Under the pieces are notes generated by a model that saw nothing but the letters and a program-made list of their open reading frames with translations, searched no databases and was not told where the DNA came from. This document shows, in pieces, positions 11,272-21,419 of a DNA stretch of 64,000 nt (position 1 is its first letter; every line of letters starts with the position of its first letter). The stretch is taken from positions 167,231,501 to 167,295,500 of the forward strand of contig CM057456.1 in assembly GCA_016271365.2 (NCBI GenBank). The letters run 5' to 3'. Source of the DNA: Neoceratodus forsteri. Taxonomy: Eukaryota > Chordata > Ceratodontiformes > Ceratodontidae. The position numbers and the translations under genes are program-made.

Positions 11272-12578
11272 ACATAGAAACATAGAATCTGATGGCAGAT
11301 AAGGCCCGCTTGTCCCACCCAGTCTGCCCGTTTCCCTACCTAATGGATAAGCTGCAGATCCTAGACAACCAACAGACTATTTCTTCCTACCCCCCACCCC
11401 TAGAATTACCTTATGGCTGTTCCATGCATTCTTTTTTTTTATACTCTGTTTTAATGCCACCTTCTCTCTCCACGGTGCTTCCTTACCTTCAGGAGTCTCC
11501 TGTGGCCTTTATGCATCCCTGCTCATCTGCCAGTTTCAGGTGCAGTCATCCCCCCATGCTGCCTTGGTTTAACTCCCAGGCGGGTATGAGGCAGGGCTCC
11601 ACTTCCTCCACCCTGAGTGTCTGTGTTTCATCGGGTATCTGTTACCTTCACTGACAGGGTCCCTGGGACCGGGGCCTGAAGCTCTGTCTACAGGGAGCAC
11701 TGTGGGGTATTTTCCTGTTTTGTCCAGCCCACAGGACATCCACATGCATGGAGAGCCTAGGAGCAATGCACATCACAACGTACCAACACTCCAACTACTG
11801 GCAGATGTCCTCCCTCCCTACTCCATGCTGTCCTTTAAGCTGCACCTTCACCTGTGGTCACCCAGTTGGTGGTATCACAGTGGGACCAGCATCCCACCCC
11901 AACCAGAGAAGGAGAGCAGCCTCTGGGTGCTCAGTCCTCCTCCCCCCAGCTGGCCCTCCAGCTGCCCGATTCCGTTCCCAAACCTGGGTCACTGGCGCTG
12001 CTAGCGGTAGCCCTACCGCTGCTCCGGTGGGCCGGCCAGTCCCATGCATTCTTGAATTCCATCACTGTTTTTGACTCCACAACCTCCTCTGGAAGGCTGT
12101 TCCATGCATCCACAACCCTCTCTGTGAAAAAATACTTCCTTAATTACCCTGAGCCGCCCTCCTCTAGCTTCAGATTGTGCCCCCTTGTTCTTGCACACCT
12201 CTTTTTCTGAAAGATGCTATCCTCTTGGACTTTGTTGATTCCCTTGAGGTACTTGAAAGTTTCTATCATGTCTTCCCCTCTCCTTTCCTCGAGGCTATAC
12301 ATATTAAGCTCCTTAAGTCTCTCTTCATATGTCTTCTGGTGCAGACCCCACACCACTTTAGTTCCCTCCTCTGGATTGCCTCCATCCTGTTTATGTCTTT
12401 GCTGAGATTTGGTCTCCAGAACTGCACACAGTACTCCAAATAGGGTCTCACCAGCTGTCTTTACAGAGGGATAACAACTTCCTGTTTTCTACTGGTGATG
12501 CCTCTCCCTACGCATCCCAGTATTCCCCCCAGCCCTCCTTACTGCCCTCTCACATTGCTTGCCCACCTTTAGGTCATC
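11272..12578 (-). mobile_element. 5'-truncated CR1 nested in ORF1 of the minus-strand CR1
   Basis: A second CR1 3' terminus (ACATAGAAACATAGAATCTGATGG, plus strand) begins at 11272 inside ORF1 of the older copy. The insert carries the C-terminal ORF2 region ([20 protein letters not shown] near 12400) and stops at 12578, where ORF1 of the host copy resumes. TGTTT occurs at both borders (11267-11271 and 12579-12583), a short target duplication or microhomology. The insert is itself interrupted by a poly(A) retroposon at 11434-12041. Confidence 0.85.
11422..12053 (-). mobile_element. 608-bp poly(A) retroposon of unknown parent, with 12-bp target duplication
   Basis: CCATGCATTCTT occurs at 11422-11433 and again at 12042-12053, a perfect 12-bp target-site duplication. 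The insert begins (plus strand) with a T run and is therefore a minus-strand sequence with a poly(A) tail. It is GC-rich (GGCCGGCCCACCGG near its 5' end) and unlike CR1. Short open frames inside have no recognisable domain. The poly(A) tail and long duplication indicate mobilisation by an L1-type enzyme. It could be a SINE-like element, a truncated L1 5' region or a retrocopied transcript. Confidence 0.75.
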
Positions 12579-12729
12579 TGTTTCCTTCCCATGTGGGTCC
12601 CATGCCACCCTCCTGTGGGTCTCCTTTGTGGACGTTCCCAGCATCCTCCTTGGTCTCCACTGTGGGTGTCTCCATAGAGGAACCACACTTTGCCAGAATG
12701 GCATATGAATTGTGAAGAGGTACTACTGG
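12579..12729 (-). pseudogene. CR1 ORF1, middle fragment (minus copy)
   Basis: This 150-bp piece is the reverse complement of the ORF1 region at about 13790-13940 in the plus copy (shared GTGTGGTTCCTCTATGGAGG and the GGCATGGGACC region). It bridges the nested CR1 (ending 12578) and the antisense CR1 insertion (starting 12730). It shows that both interrupted the same older ORF1. Confidence 0.8.
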
Positions 12730-13559
12730 AGCTTCTGGCAGAGAACAGACAAAATTCCCGGAGGAAGGAGCAACTGATATAACTAAAACTTCTCTACTGG
12801 GACTAAGAACTAGAACTCTTGTACTGGGAAATTCAATTTAGGCTAAAAAAAGAGTTAGTGTTTTTGTCATAGGTAGTTGAAGTAAATTGTTATCTGGTAT
12901 CAGTGTTATCTGTGTACTTATCTAGGTGCTTGTCACAGGTGTCAGAAGGGAATTGTTATCTGTGAAATTAACTAAGTGTAGAAAGATTTGCAAAGTAGGG
13001 GAGTGCCTTAACTAGAAGGAGCCAGGTTAAAACCAAATGTAAACACTGCCTTAGATAGCTTGTGCCAGAGAACAGACAGAACTCCAGGAGGAAGGAGCTA
13101 CTGGTATAACTAAAACTTCTCTACTGGTATTATATTGCCCTCCTTCCTTCCCCTCCACCCTAAACCAGTTCTACTTTTATAGGCACAGGATTTAACTGAC
13201 AACAGGAACTTCCTGTTTGGAAGCAGGAAGAGAGTGATCACAGAACCACCAAAGACTCACCATTCTAGAAGGGCAAGAGTAGCTCTCCACCCCCCCCAGC
13301 TGCTGGAGGTCTGACTCTGAGCAAGTAAGAAGACTACTGAGAAATATAGGAACTTCTTGTCTCAGAACAGGAATATCAGGAGATAAAAGGGTACAGAAGC
13401 AGTAAGTAAGTAGGGGAAGAAAAAAAAAGAAAAGAAAAGAAACAAACAGAGGAAAGAGTATATATTCCAAACAACAGTTAGGGGCCAGAAAAAGACATGA
13501 TGGAAGTGGTGCAGTGCAGTGGCTGTGGAGCAGCAGTCTTCTAGGAGACATTCAGGAGG
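12730..13559 (+). promoter_or_regulatory. CR1 5' UTR with ~1.4 tandem monomers
   Basis: GCTTCTGGCAGAGAACAGAC at 12731 recurs as GCTTGTGCCAGAGAACAGAC at about 13059, so one ~328-bp unit plus a partial second unit head the element. The same monomer family forms the 5' end of the minus-strand copy at 18090-19511. A unique leader with an A/G-rich run (about 13420-13450) follows up to the ORF1 ATG at 13560. By analogy with mouse L1 monomers the units may act as promoters; this is inference. Confidence 0.65.
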
Positions 13560-14430
13560 ATGCAGTGTTGTCCCATCTGCAGGCACCTCTCTGGGCTGAG
13601 GGAGGAGGTTGCTCATCTCCAGGCTGAGTTGACCAGGATTTGTGGAACCTTCTCTCCCACTCAGGGACAACCAGGGTCACAGCCATTACCTCAGAGGTTG
13701 CCAAGAAAGAGGAGTGATTGGACCACAGTAGGCTCAGGGAGGGGGAGGGTGAGGGTGGTGGAACAGAGGTGCATGCCTCCAGTTGTACCTCTCTACAATT
13801 TCTATGCCATTCTGGAAAAGTGTGGTTCCTCTATGGAGGCACCCACAGTGCAGACCAAGGAGGATGCTGTGAACCTCCAAAAAGGAGACCCACAGGAGGG
13901 TGGCATGGGACCCCACAGGGGAAGAAAACAACTCCTGGCAGGGGACTCCATTGTTAGAAAGGTAGAACTGGGGGAGGAAGGGGAGAGGGAGGTAAGGTGC
14001 CTGCCTGGTACCATGGCTTGGAGGGACAGGGAGTGAATCCTCAGGATCACAGGAGCAGCTGCACAGGGGAGAGAGCCGGATGTCATTATCCACCTAGGGA
14101 CAAATGACCTGGCTAAGAAAGGGATCAGAGCAGTGCAAGAAGCATTTGTGGAGATGGGGAGGGGCCTTAGACAAATAGCACACACGGTAACCTTCTTGGG
14201 AGGTGCTGCCTGTCTATGGCATGGATGATGCTAGAGTGCTCCACACCATGGGATTCAATCAGTGGCTGAAAAACTGGTGCAGAGCTCAGGGATTTGGCTT
14301 CATTGGGGACTGGGGGTCTGCCTGGAAGGATGCAGGCCTATACTGGCATGATGGTCTCCATCTGTCTAGGAGGGGAACCAGGATCCTAGGTGATAGGTTT
14401 AAATACTTCATTGGAAAGCATTTAAACTAG
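13560..14430 (+). pseudogene. CR1 ORF1 with SGNH-esterase domain (plus copy)
   Basis: The first frame (13560-14036) starts MQCCPICRHLSGLREEVAHL. CPIC with the following Cys/His-poor helix resembles the short cysteine and coiled-coil N-terminus of CR1 ORF1. At about residue 127, LLAGDSIVRKVELG contains the GDS nucleophile block of SGNH esterases. A frame change follows; the stretch around 14085-14110 (VIIHLGTNDLAKKG) is a GTND-type block. The frame at 14203-14430 holds VYGMDDARVLHTMGF and WHDGLHLSRRG (Asp/His block). The catalytic blocks are present, but the frame is broken at least twice. Confidence 0.83.
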
Positions 14431-14629
14431 CCAAGGGGGGGGAGGCACTGGAAAGGAGCAGGGAAATCCTAGCCTCCCCCAAAACTCTGGGTACTAAGTG
14501 AGGTAGACACCAACATAGAGATGTCCATAGGGAGAAGCACAGGGGTAAATAGAGAAAGTGACAAATGCAATAAGGACATGGATGGGGCAAAAAGAGGGTA
14601 AGGCCATCAAGAAATGGAGGGTAATGAGT

Positions 14630-17330
14630 ACCAATGCCCATAGTCTGGGCAACAAGCTCCCTGAACTGGTGGCATTGATGTAAGAGGGATGCCTGGATAT
14701 TGTAGCAGTCACAGAAACATGGTACACAGAGAACCATGACTGGGATGTTAACATACTGGGGTACACAACCTACAGGAGAGACAGAGAAGGCAGAAGGGGG
14801 GAGCAGCTCCCTATGTAAGGCAAGGGATAAAAGCAACTGAATGAAAGAGTAAACAGGGAGGAGAAGAGGCACTGTGGATCACCTTAGAGACTGAAAATGG
14901 CACCACAATCCACACAGGGGTCGTATACAGACCCCCATGTCAGGGGAAGGGAATGAACAAGGATATGATAGAAGGCATACTTAGGATGGCAGAGAAAGGG
15001 GAGATACTGTTGATGGGGGACCTTAATATGTCAGATGTTAACTGGAGCAGCTTTGCTGCAGCCACATCCAAGAGCAGGGCCATTCTTGATGCCCTTCAGG
15101 TGGCATGCCTCAGACAGCTAGTTTTGGAACCTACTCATGAGGGAGCAATCTTAGACCTTGTACTCTCAAATGGGGACAGTGAGAGGATCTCAGATCTAGA
15201 AGTGGGTAGCCATTTGGGAACAAGTGACCACCAAACAGTGTGGTTCATGATAAACTCAGCTACAGAGTCAAGCCATACAAAAGTGAGGGTTCTGGACTTC
15301 AGGAGGGCTGACTTTAGCAAGATGGGAGAGTGCCTTAGAAAAACACTAGCAAACAGGCTAGAAGGAGGGGTGGAGCAACAATGGGGAAATATCAAAACTG
15401 CCATCACAGAGGCAACAAGCCTTTGTGTGAAGCAAATAAACAAATCAAAATGAAAGAAAAGTCACTATGGTTCTCAAAAGAAATGGCGGTAAAGGTTAGG
15501 GAGAACAAAATAGCATTTAGGATGTATAAGGAAACACGGAAGAAGCAGGACAGAGAACTGTACCAGTTAAGGCAGAAGGAGGCAGGGAGGGTGATCAGAA
15601 TTGTAAAGGCACAAACTGAGGAAAAGATAGCCAACTCGGTTAAGAAGGGGGATAAAACATTTTCTAGGTATATCAGGGAGCATAGAAAGACAAAGGGAGG
15701 GATGGTGAGGCTGAATACAATGGATGGTGCATGGGCAGAAAGTGACAGTGAAAAAGCAGAGATACTGAATGAATACTTCTGTTCAGTATTCACAAAAGAG
15801 GAAGTGGGGGAGGTGCCTAATCCAATTAACAGAAGCACTCTGGAGAGGGGGGGTCAATCCTAGTCCTTTCACAGAAGAAAGGGTTCTGAAAGAACTCCTA
15901 AAACTGAAGGTGGACAAAGCAATGGGGCCAGATGGAATTCACCCCAGAATTCTAAAAGAATTAAGCAGAGAACTAGCGACACCACTGACTATACTTTTTA
16001 ACAAATAATGGGAGGATGGTGTGGTACCTGAGGACAAAAGTGGAAGCAAGACAGAGGCAGGAAACTACAGACCTGTCAGTTTGACCTCTGTGGTAGGGAA
16101 AGTGATGGAATCACTTCTGAAGGAAAGAATTGTTGAGTACCTAGAGGCCAGTAGGGTACAGGACCCAAGGCAGCATGGGTTCACAGCGGGAAGGTCATGT
16201 CAGATGAATCTAATTGATTTCTTTGACTGGGTGACCAAAGTAGTAGACCAGGGAGGGGCTGTGGACATGGCCTACCTAGACCTTAGCAAGGCATTTGACA
16301 TAGTCCCACACAAAAGATTAGTGGTCAAATTAACCAGCCTTGGAGTGGGTCCCAGGGTGGTAACCTTGGTAAAGCATTGGCTGAACAACAGGAAACAGAA
16401 GGTAATTGTAAATGGAGTTCACTCTGAAGAAAGAGGGGTCACTAGTGGGGCACCACAGGGTTCAGTACTGGGTCCAGTCCTTTTTAATGTCTTTATAAGT
16501 GACATTGCAGAGGGACTGGAAGGAAAAGTATGCCTGTTGCAGATGACACAAATATGTGCAACAGGGTTGATACACAAGAAGGTGTGGAAAGGATGAGAAG
16601 GTACTTGGCAAGGTTGGAGGAATGGTCAGAAGTATGGCAGCTTGGATTCAATGCAAAGAAGTGCAAAGTAATGCACCTGGGAAACAAAAACCCAGTGGAA
16701 GATTACACAATTGGGGGGAGGTAGTAACAATAACAAAAATGGAAAGGGACATGGGGGTAATCATATCAGATAACCTTAAGGTTTGCAAGGAATGAGAGAA
16801 GGTGGTAGGGAGGGCTTGGGGGATACTGGGAAGTATAGGGAGAGGCATCACCAGCAGAAAACAGGAAGTTGTTATCCCCCTGTACAGACAGTTGGTGAGA
16901 CCCCATCAGGAGTACTGTGTCCAGTTCTGGAGACCCCATCTCTGCAAGGACATAGACAGGATGGAGGCAGTTCAGAAGATGGCAAATAAAATGGTGCAGG
17001 GTCTGCAAAAGAAGCGATATGAGGAGAGGCTAAAGGAGCTTAATATGTATACCCTTGAGGAATTGAGGGAGAGGGGGAACATGATAGAACATTTAAGTAC
17101 CTCAGTGGAATCAACAAAGTCCAAGAGGGTAGCATCTTTCAGAAAAAGAGATGTGCAAGAACAAGGGGACACAATTTGAAGATGGGGGGGATGGCTCAGG
17201 GGCAATGTGAGGAAGTATTTTTTTCACAGAGAAGGTGGTGAATGCATGGAACAGCCTTCCTGAGGAGGTTGTGGAGTCTAAAACTGTGGGAGAATTCAAG
17301 AACACATGGGACAGACATAAGGCAATTTTT
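14630..17330 (+). pseudogene. CR1 ORF2: AP endonuclease, RT and C-terminal domain (plus copy)
   Basis: The endonuclease begins near 14635 (STNAHSLGNKLPELV) and continues at 14953-15453 (EKGEILLMGDLNMSDVNWSS, LGTSDHQTVWFM, where SDH is the C-terminal catalytic block). The RT runs through 15381-15863 and 16021-16596: [42 protein letters not shown] (motif A Asp) and [16 protein letters not shown]. The ADDT motif is reached only after a frameshift near 16535. The C-terminal part lies at 16802-17320 ([26 protein letters not shown]). The initiation region of ORF2 is frameshifted, so the element cannot move by its own enzymes. Confidence 0.9.
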
Positions 17331-17454
17331 GTGGAGGGTAGGAAGAAATAGGCTGTTGGTTAAATAGGATCTGCAGCTTATCCTCTAGGTAGGGAAATGG
17401 GTAGACTAGATGGGCCAAGCCGTCCTTATCTGCCATCAAAATCTATGTTTCTAT

Positions 17455-18089
17455 GAGGGATGCACCTCTGTTCTACCACTTTCACCCTCCCCGAGCCCAC
17501 TGTTGTCCAGCCACTCCTCTTCCTTGGCAACCTCTGAGGCAATGGCAGTGGCCCTGGTGGTCCCTGGGTGGGAGACGAGGTCCCCCAAATCCCGACCAAC
17601 TCAGCCTAGAGATGAGCAACCTCCTCCCTCAGCCCAGAGGTGCCTGCTGATGGGACAACACCACATCCTCCAGAATGTCTCCGGGAAGACTGCTGCTCCA
17701 CAGCCACTGCACTGCATCACTCCCATCATGTGTTATTTCTGGTCCCTTAACTGTTGTTTGGAATACTTACTCTTTCCTCTTAAATTTTTTTTTTTCTCCT
17801 ACTTACTTACTGACTCTGTCCCCTTTAAGCTGCTGATCTTCCTGTTCTGAGACAAGAAGTTTCTATATTTCTCAGTAGTCTCCTTACTTGCTCAGTGTCA
17901 GACCTCCAGCAGCTGGGAGAGGGGGATGGAGAGCTACTCTTTTCCTTCTAGGATGGTGAGTCTTTTGTGGCTCTGTGATCACGCACTTTCTGCTCACAAA
18001 AGGGAAGCTTCTGTTGTCAGTCAAATCCTGTGCCCATACAAGTAGAACTGGCTTAGGGTAGGGGGGTGGATGACAGGGAAGGATGGCAA
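17455..18089 (-). pseudogene. CR1 ORF1 N-terminus and leader (minus copy, displaced part)
   Basis: This is the reverse complement of 13190-13790 in the plus copy: it includes the ORF1 start (CCTCCAGAATGTC region, 17668-17690) and the leader with its A/G-rich run (as T-rich at about 17785-17800). It is the 5' half of ORF1 of the older minus-strand CR1, pushed away from the rest by the 4.7-kb antisense insertion. Confidence 0.82.
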
Positions 18090-19511
18090 TATAGTCCCAG
18101 TAGAGAAGTATAGTTATAACAGCAGCTCCTTCTTCTTGGTGTTCTGTGCCTGTTCTCTGGCAGTAGCTAGCTAGGGCATTTTTTAAATCTGGCTGTAACC
18201 TGGCTTTCTTCTAGCTATGCCACTCCCCCTACTTCACCGCTTTTTCTACACTTACTTAATTGTACAGATAGCAATTCCCTTCAGCCACCTGAGACAAACA
18301 CCTAGATAACTACACAGATAACAATTCCCTTCAGACACCTGAGACAAACACCTAGATAACTGCACAGATAACAATTCACTTCAGCCAACTCAGACAAACA
18401 CACTAACTGTTTTGTTTTTACACTAAATAGAAGGTCTCAGTAGTAGAGTTCTAGTTCTTTAGTCCCAGTAGAGAAAAACAGTTATAACAACAACTCCTTC
18501 TTCTTGGAAAAGCTCTTGTTCTCTGGCAGAAGCTATCTATGGCAGTTTTTAAATTTGGCTGTAAACTGGCTTCCTTCTAGCTAAGCCACCCCCCACTTCA
18601 CAGCTATTTCTACACTTTGTTAATTGCACAGATAACAATTCCCTTCAGCAACCTGAGACAAACACCTAGATAACTGCACAGATAGCATTTCACTTCAGCC
18701 AACCCAGACAAACACACTAACTTTTTTGTTTTGTTTTTACCCTGAATTGAAGGTCCCAGTAGTAGAGTTCTAGTTCTTTAGTCCCAATAGAGAAGTATAG
18801 TTATAACAGCATATCCTTCTTCTTGGTGTTCTCTACCTATTCTCTGGCAGAAGCTATCTAGGGCAGTTTTTAAATCTGGCAGTAACCTTGTTTCCTTCTA
18901 ACTATGCCACTCCCCCTACTTCACAGCTCTTTCTACACTTTGTTAATTGCACAGATAACAATTCCCTCTAGCCACATGAGACAAACACCTAGACAACTGT
19001 ACAGATAACAATTCACTTCAGCTGACTCAGACAAACACACTAACTTTTTTGTTTTGTTTTTATCCTAAATTGAAGGTCCCAGTAGTAGAGTTCTAGTTCT
19101 TTAGTCCCAGTAGAGAAGTATAGTTATAACAGCAGCTCCTTCTTCTTGGTGTTCTCTGTCTGTTCTCTGCCAGAAGCTATCTAGGGCAGTTTTTAAATCT
19201 GGCTTTAATCTGGCTTTCTTCTAGCTAAGCCGCTCCCCCTACTTCACAGCTCTTTCCACACTTAGTTAATTGCACAGATAACAGTTCCCTTCAGCCACCT
19301 GAGACACACACCTAGATAACCGAAAAGATAACATTTCACTTCAGCTGACTCAGACAAACACACTAACTTTTTTGTTTTGTTTTTATCCTAAATTGAAGGT
19401 CTCAGTAGTAGAGTTCTAGTTCTTTAGTCCCAGTAGAGAAGTATAGTTATAATAGTAGCTCCTTCTTCTTGGAGTTCCCTGCCTGTTCTCTGACAGAAGC
19501 TATCTATATTC
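18090..19511 (-). repeat. CR1 5' UTR tandem monomer array (~320 bp x 4.4)
   Basis: AGTCCCAGTAGAGAA (or one-base variants) starts at 18093, 18461, 18780, 19103 and 19426, giving spacings of 368, 319, 323 and 323 bp. Each unit also carries AGTAGAGTTCTAGTTCTTTAG, CTCCTTCTTCTTGG and ATAACAATTCCCTTCAGCC-like blocks. The array is the 5' end of the minus-strand CR1 and stops at 19511 in the middle of a unit, at the same motif (AGCTTCTG on the minus strand) where the plus copy begins. Confidence 0.85.
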
Positions 19512-19838
19512 AGGACTCAGATGGTAAAGTTCATTAAGAGAATAAACCAATAGAGGAAATATTTAAAGACTGTTTTACCAAAATATATCACCAAGAATCC
19601 ATATATCAAGTTAATAAAGTAATAGAATACCTAGCTGAAATAGACGTGCCTATATTCCAGCTACAGTGGTAACCAGTAACAGAACAAGAGGTTAGGTCTA
19701 TTATACAGTCTCTTCCTAGAAACAAAACTCCTGGACAAGATGGACTAACTTCAGAATTTTATTGCACATTTAAAGAAATACTGTTCCCTTATATAACAAA
19801 GGTGGCATTCGAAATAGGAGATACATCAAGGAGTGCAC
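19512..19838 (+). pseudogene. L1/Tx1 ORF2 fragment: region before and at the start of RT
   Basis: The frame reads DG...PIEEIFKDCFTKIYHQESIY, then VTEQEVRSIIQSLPRNKTPG followed by QDGLTSEFYCTFKEILFPYI. PxNKxPGxDGxxxEFY is the diagnostic start of the L1/Tx1 RT domain. The fragment begins directly at the CR1 end and ends at GTGCAC, where the Gmr1 LTR starts. The next RT residues (LPES...LINTDYTII) appear at about 55705-55780 on the far side of that element. Confidence 0.82.
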
Positions 19839-21180
19839 TGTGGTGAGTTTATCAACTGCTAGAATATTGCAGACAATATTGTTTTTGTATATTTTTTGTG
19901 TTTATGCTTTAAAAAGGGTTACATGCAAAGGAACCTGATTATGTTTCAAAATTCCACACAGGCCAGAACTAAAGGTTACCAAAAGATGCCCATTTTTTTA
20001 AAGGGCTACATGCAGAGGAAATTGGCATCCTGTGATCTGAGAAAGACTTACTTGCCAGGAAGCTGAAAATTACATCTCAAAGGCAGGGTATCATAATATG
20101 ACAGGAATGGAATGTCCCTTGTTAGTTAATTATGGGAACCAGGTGCAATCTCAGGATGGGAGAAAACCATCTTCCTCTGTCATAAACTTACACTTCAAAG
20201 GAAAAGTGCTTTAGTTTTCCGGGAACTGTCATTTTTTATGAGGTGACAGGAAGGATGAGGGAAGATCAAAGGATATTGGAACTGTAAGATAATCTAACTA
20301 ATCAATACTATGGTTCACTTGAAAATCTTAGACAAAGCAAGAGAGACCCCTGTTGACCTAAAAAGTTAAGGTTGCAGAAGCCTGAACCCAGGATATTTAA
20401 AGCCCTCAGAGCAAAGCATGAGGCACACTTTTTCATGGGACACTCTTCCTGTCACACACCAAGCCAGACTGAAGAACAGGTGAATACTACAGGAGAACTG
20501 AACTTTTGCAAACCCATTTATTGTTTGGACTTCGATCATCTCCAAACCAGGTAGAAAACTGGACAGGTAAAAGTTTACAGTGTGTTTGTTTTATATATAT
20601 TTTCCAACTTTTGTTTCGTTATCTTGTAACCAAACTTCTGAAATTTTTCTATGATAATTATTTAAGTAATATAGTAAAACAATTTGCTTTAAAGTTGCCT
20701 GTGAGTGATTTTGTGTGTATATTTTATTCAGTTCTGAGACCAACCTGGTAAATGCAAGGTGTCACCATTCACTACCAAGACTAGAATCCTAAAAAAGAAG
20801 TCTGGGTACCTTTATGTAGGGGAGATACACAGGTCTCATGAGGAGTCTGTAAGGTGGAACTAGTTACTGCACATCTCATGGGAGAAGGTGAAATCAGGGT
20901 TACAAGTACAAATCCCATAGAACTCATAACATCTGGTCTCCTCCTCAGTACAGCAAATGAGAAGAGTTCTCACCTGGCTACAGACTTGAGGCTGTACTGT
21001 ATCCTTACCCAGATTAGAGAGAGGAAGCTCTGAGACCTTGTGGTGGGTGTTCAGTTGTGAACTCAGCAAGCACTTTGGGTGGACACAAGGAGGGTATTCC
21101 TGTTCCCCTGTCACGGATTACATTTGGGGTAGACACTGTGAGCTCATTGGACCTGGCCCCCCAGGAATGAGTTTGTGACA
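19839..21180 (+). repeat. Gmr1 5' LTR
   Basis: The LTR starts TGTGGTGAG and ends TTTGTGACA (1342 bp). It matches the four 3' LTR pieces in order: 19839-20310 with 26114-26589, 20300-20430 with 37277-37404, 20430-20570 with 50044-50197, and 20570-21180 with 55033-55658. TATTTAAA (20394) is a candidate TATA box. The downstream bases GATCTGGTGCACAGTGG contain a TGGTGC-type primer-binding site candidate. Confidence 0.85.
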
Positions 21181-21419
21181 GATCTGGTGCACAGTGGTGG
21201 GATCTGAGAGATCTGGTGGCATAGTGTTACAGTATGAGTGATACTGGTGGCACAGGCATAGAGGCTGGATTCAAGGCCAGTGTATCAGATTGATAAACTG
21301 AAAACAATATACACACAGACAAGGCTGAGATTTAGAAAAAAAAAACTATTAGGTTACAGTGTAAAGTTCCCTAACCTGTTTTTTTTTCAGTGTAAGTGTA
21401 GCAGTAGTTAAGGAAAAAG
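21181..21419 (+). other. Gmr1 leader with primer-binding site candidate
   Basis: This is a non-coding leader between the 5' LTR and gag. TGGTGCACAGTGG follows the LTR end after four bases and could be the primer-binding site. The matching tRNA is not assigned. Confidence 0.45.

Larger units (their letters stand above)
12730..17454 (+). mobile_element. Near-complete CR1 LINE, plus strand, inserted antisense into an older CR1
   Basis: The insert holds 5' UTR monomer sequence (12730-13185), leader (13186-13559), ORF1 (13560-14430), ORF2 (about 14630-17330) and the CR1 3' end (ATCTATGTTTCTAT at 17441-17454). The junctions fall within ORF1 of the minus-strand CR1: 17455 onward is the reverse complement of the sequence that should follow 12729. 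It is the most complete LINE in the window (4.7 kb), but both ORFs are frameshifted. Confidence 0.87.
7657..19511 (-). mobile_element. Full-length-type CR1 LINE, minus strand, host of three further insertions
   Basis: The element reads right to left: 5' UTR monomers (18090-19511), ORF1 5' part (17455-17800), ORF1 middle (12579-12729), ORF1 3' part (10700-11271), ORF2 (about 7780-10510) and 3' end (7657-7780). The 3' terminus is the short repeat GAAACATAGAAACATAG (as plus strand), typical of CR1. Interruptions are a plus-strand CR1 (12730-17454) and a truncated CR1 (11272-12578). Removing them restores collinearity with the plus-strand copy, for example ORF1 sequence on either side of 12729/17455. 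Net length is about 5.8 kb. It lies inside the L1 frame. Confidence 0.85.

Noticed and set aside
18090..19511. ~320-bp repeats as an independent satellite
   Set aside because: Their start coincides with the CR1 5' end, and the other CR1 copy begins with the same unit, so they belong to CR1.
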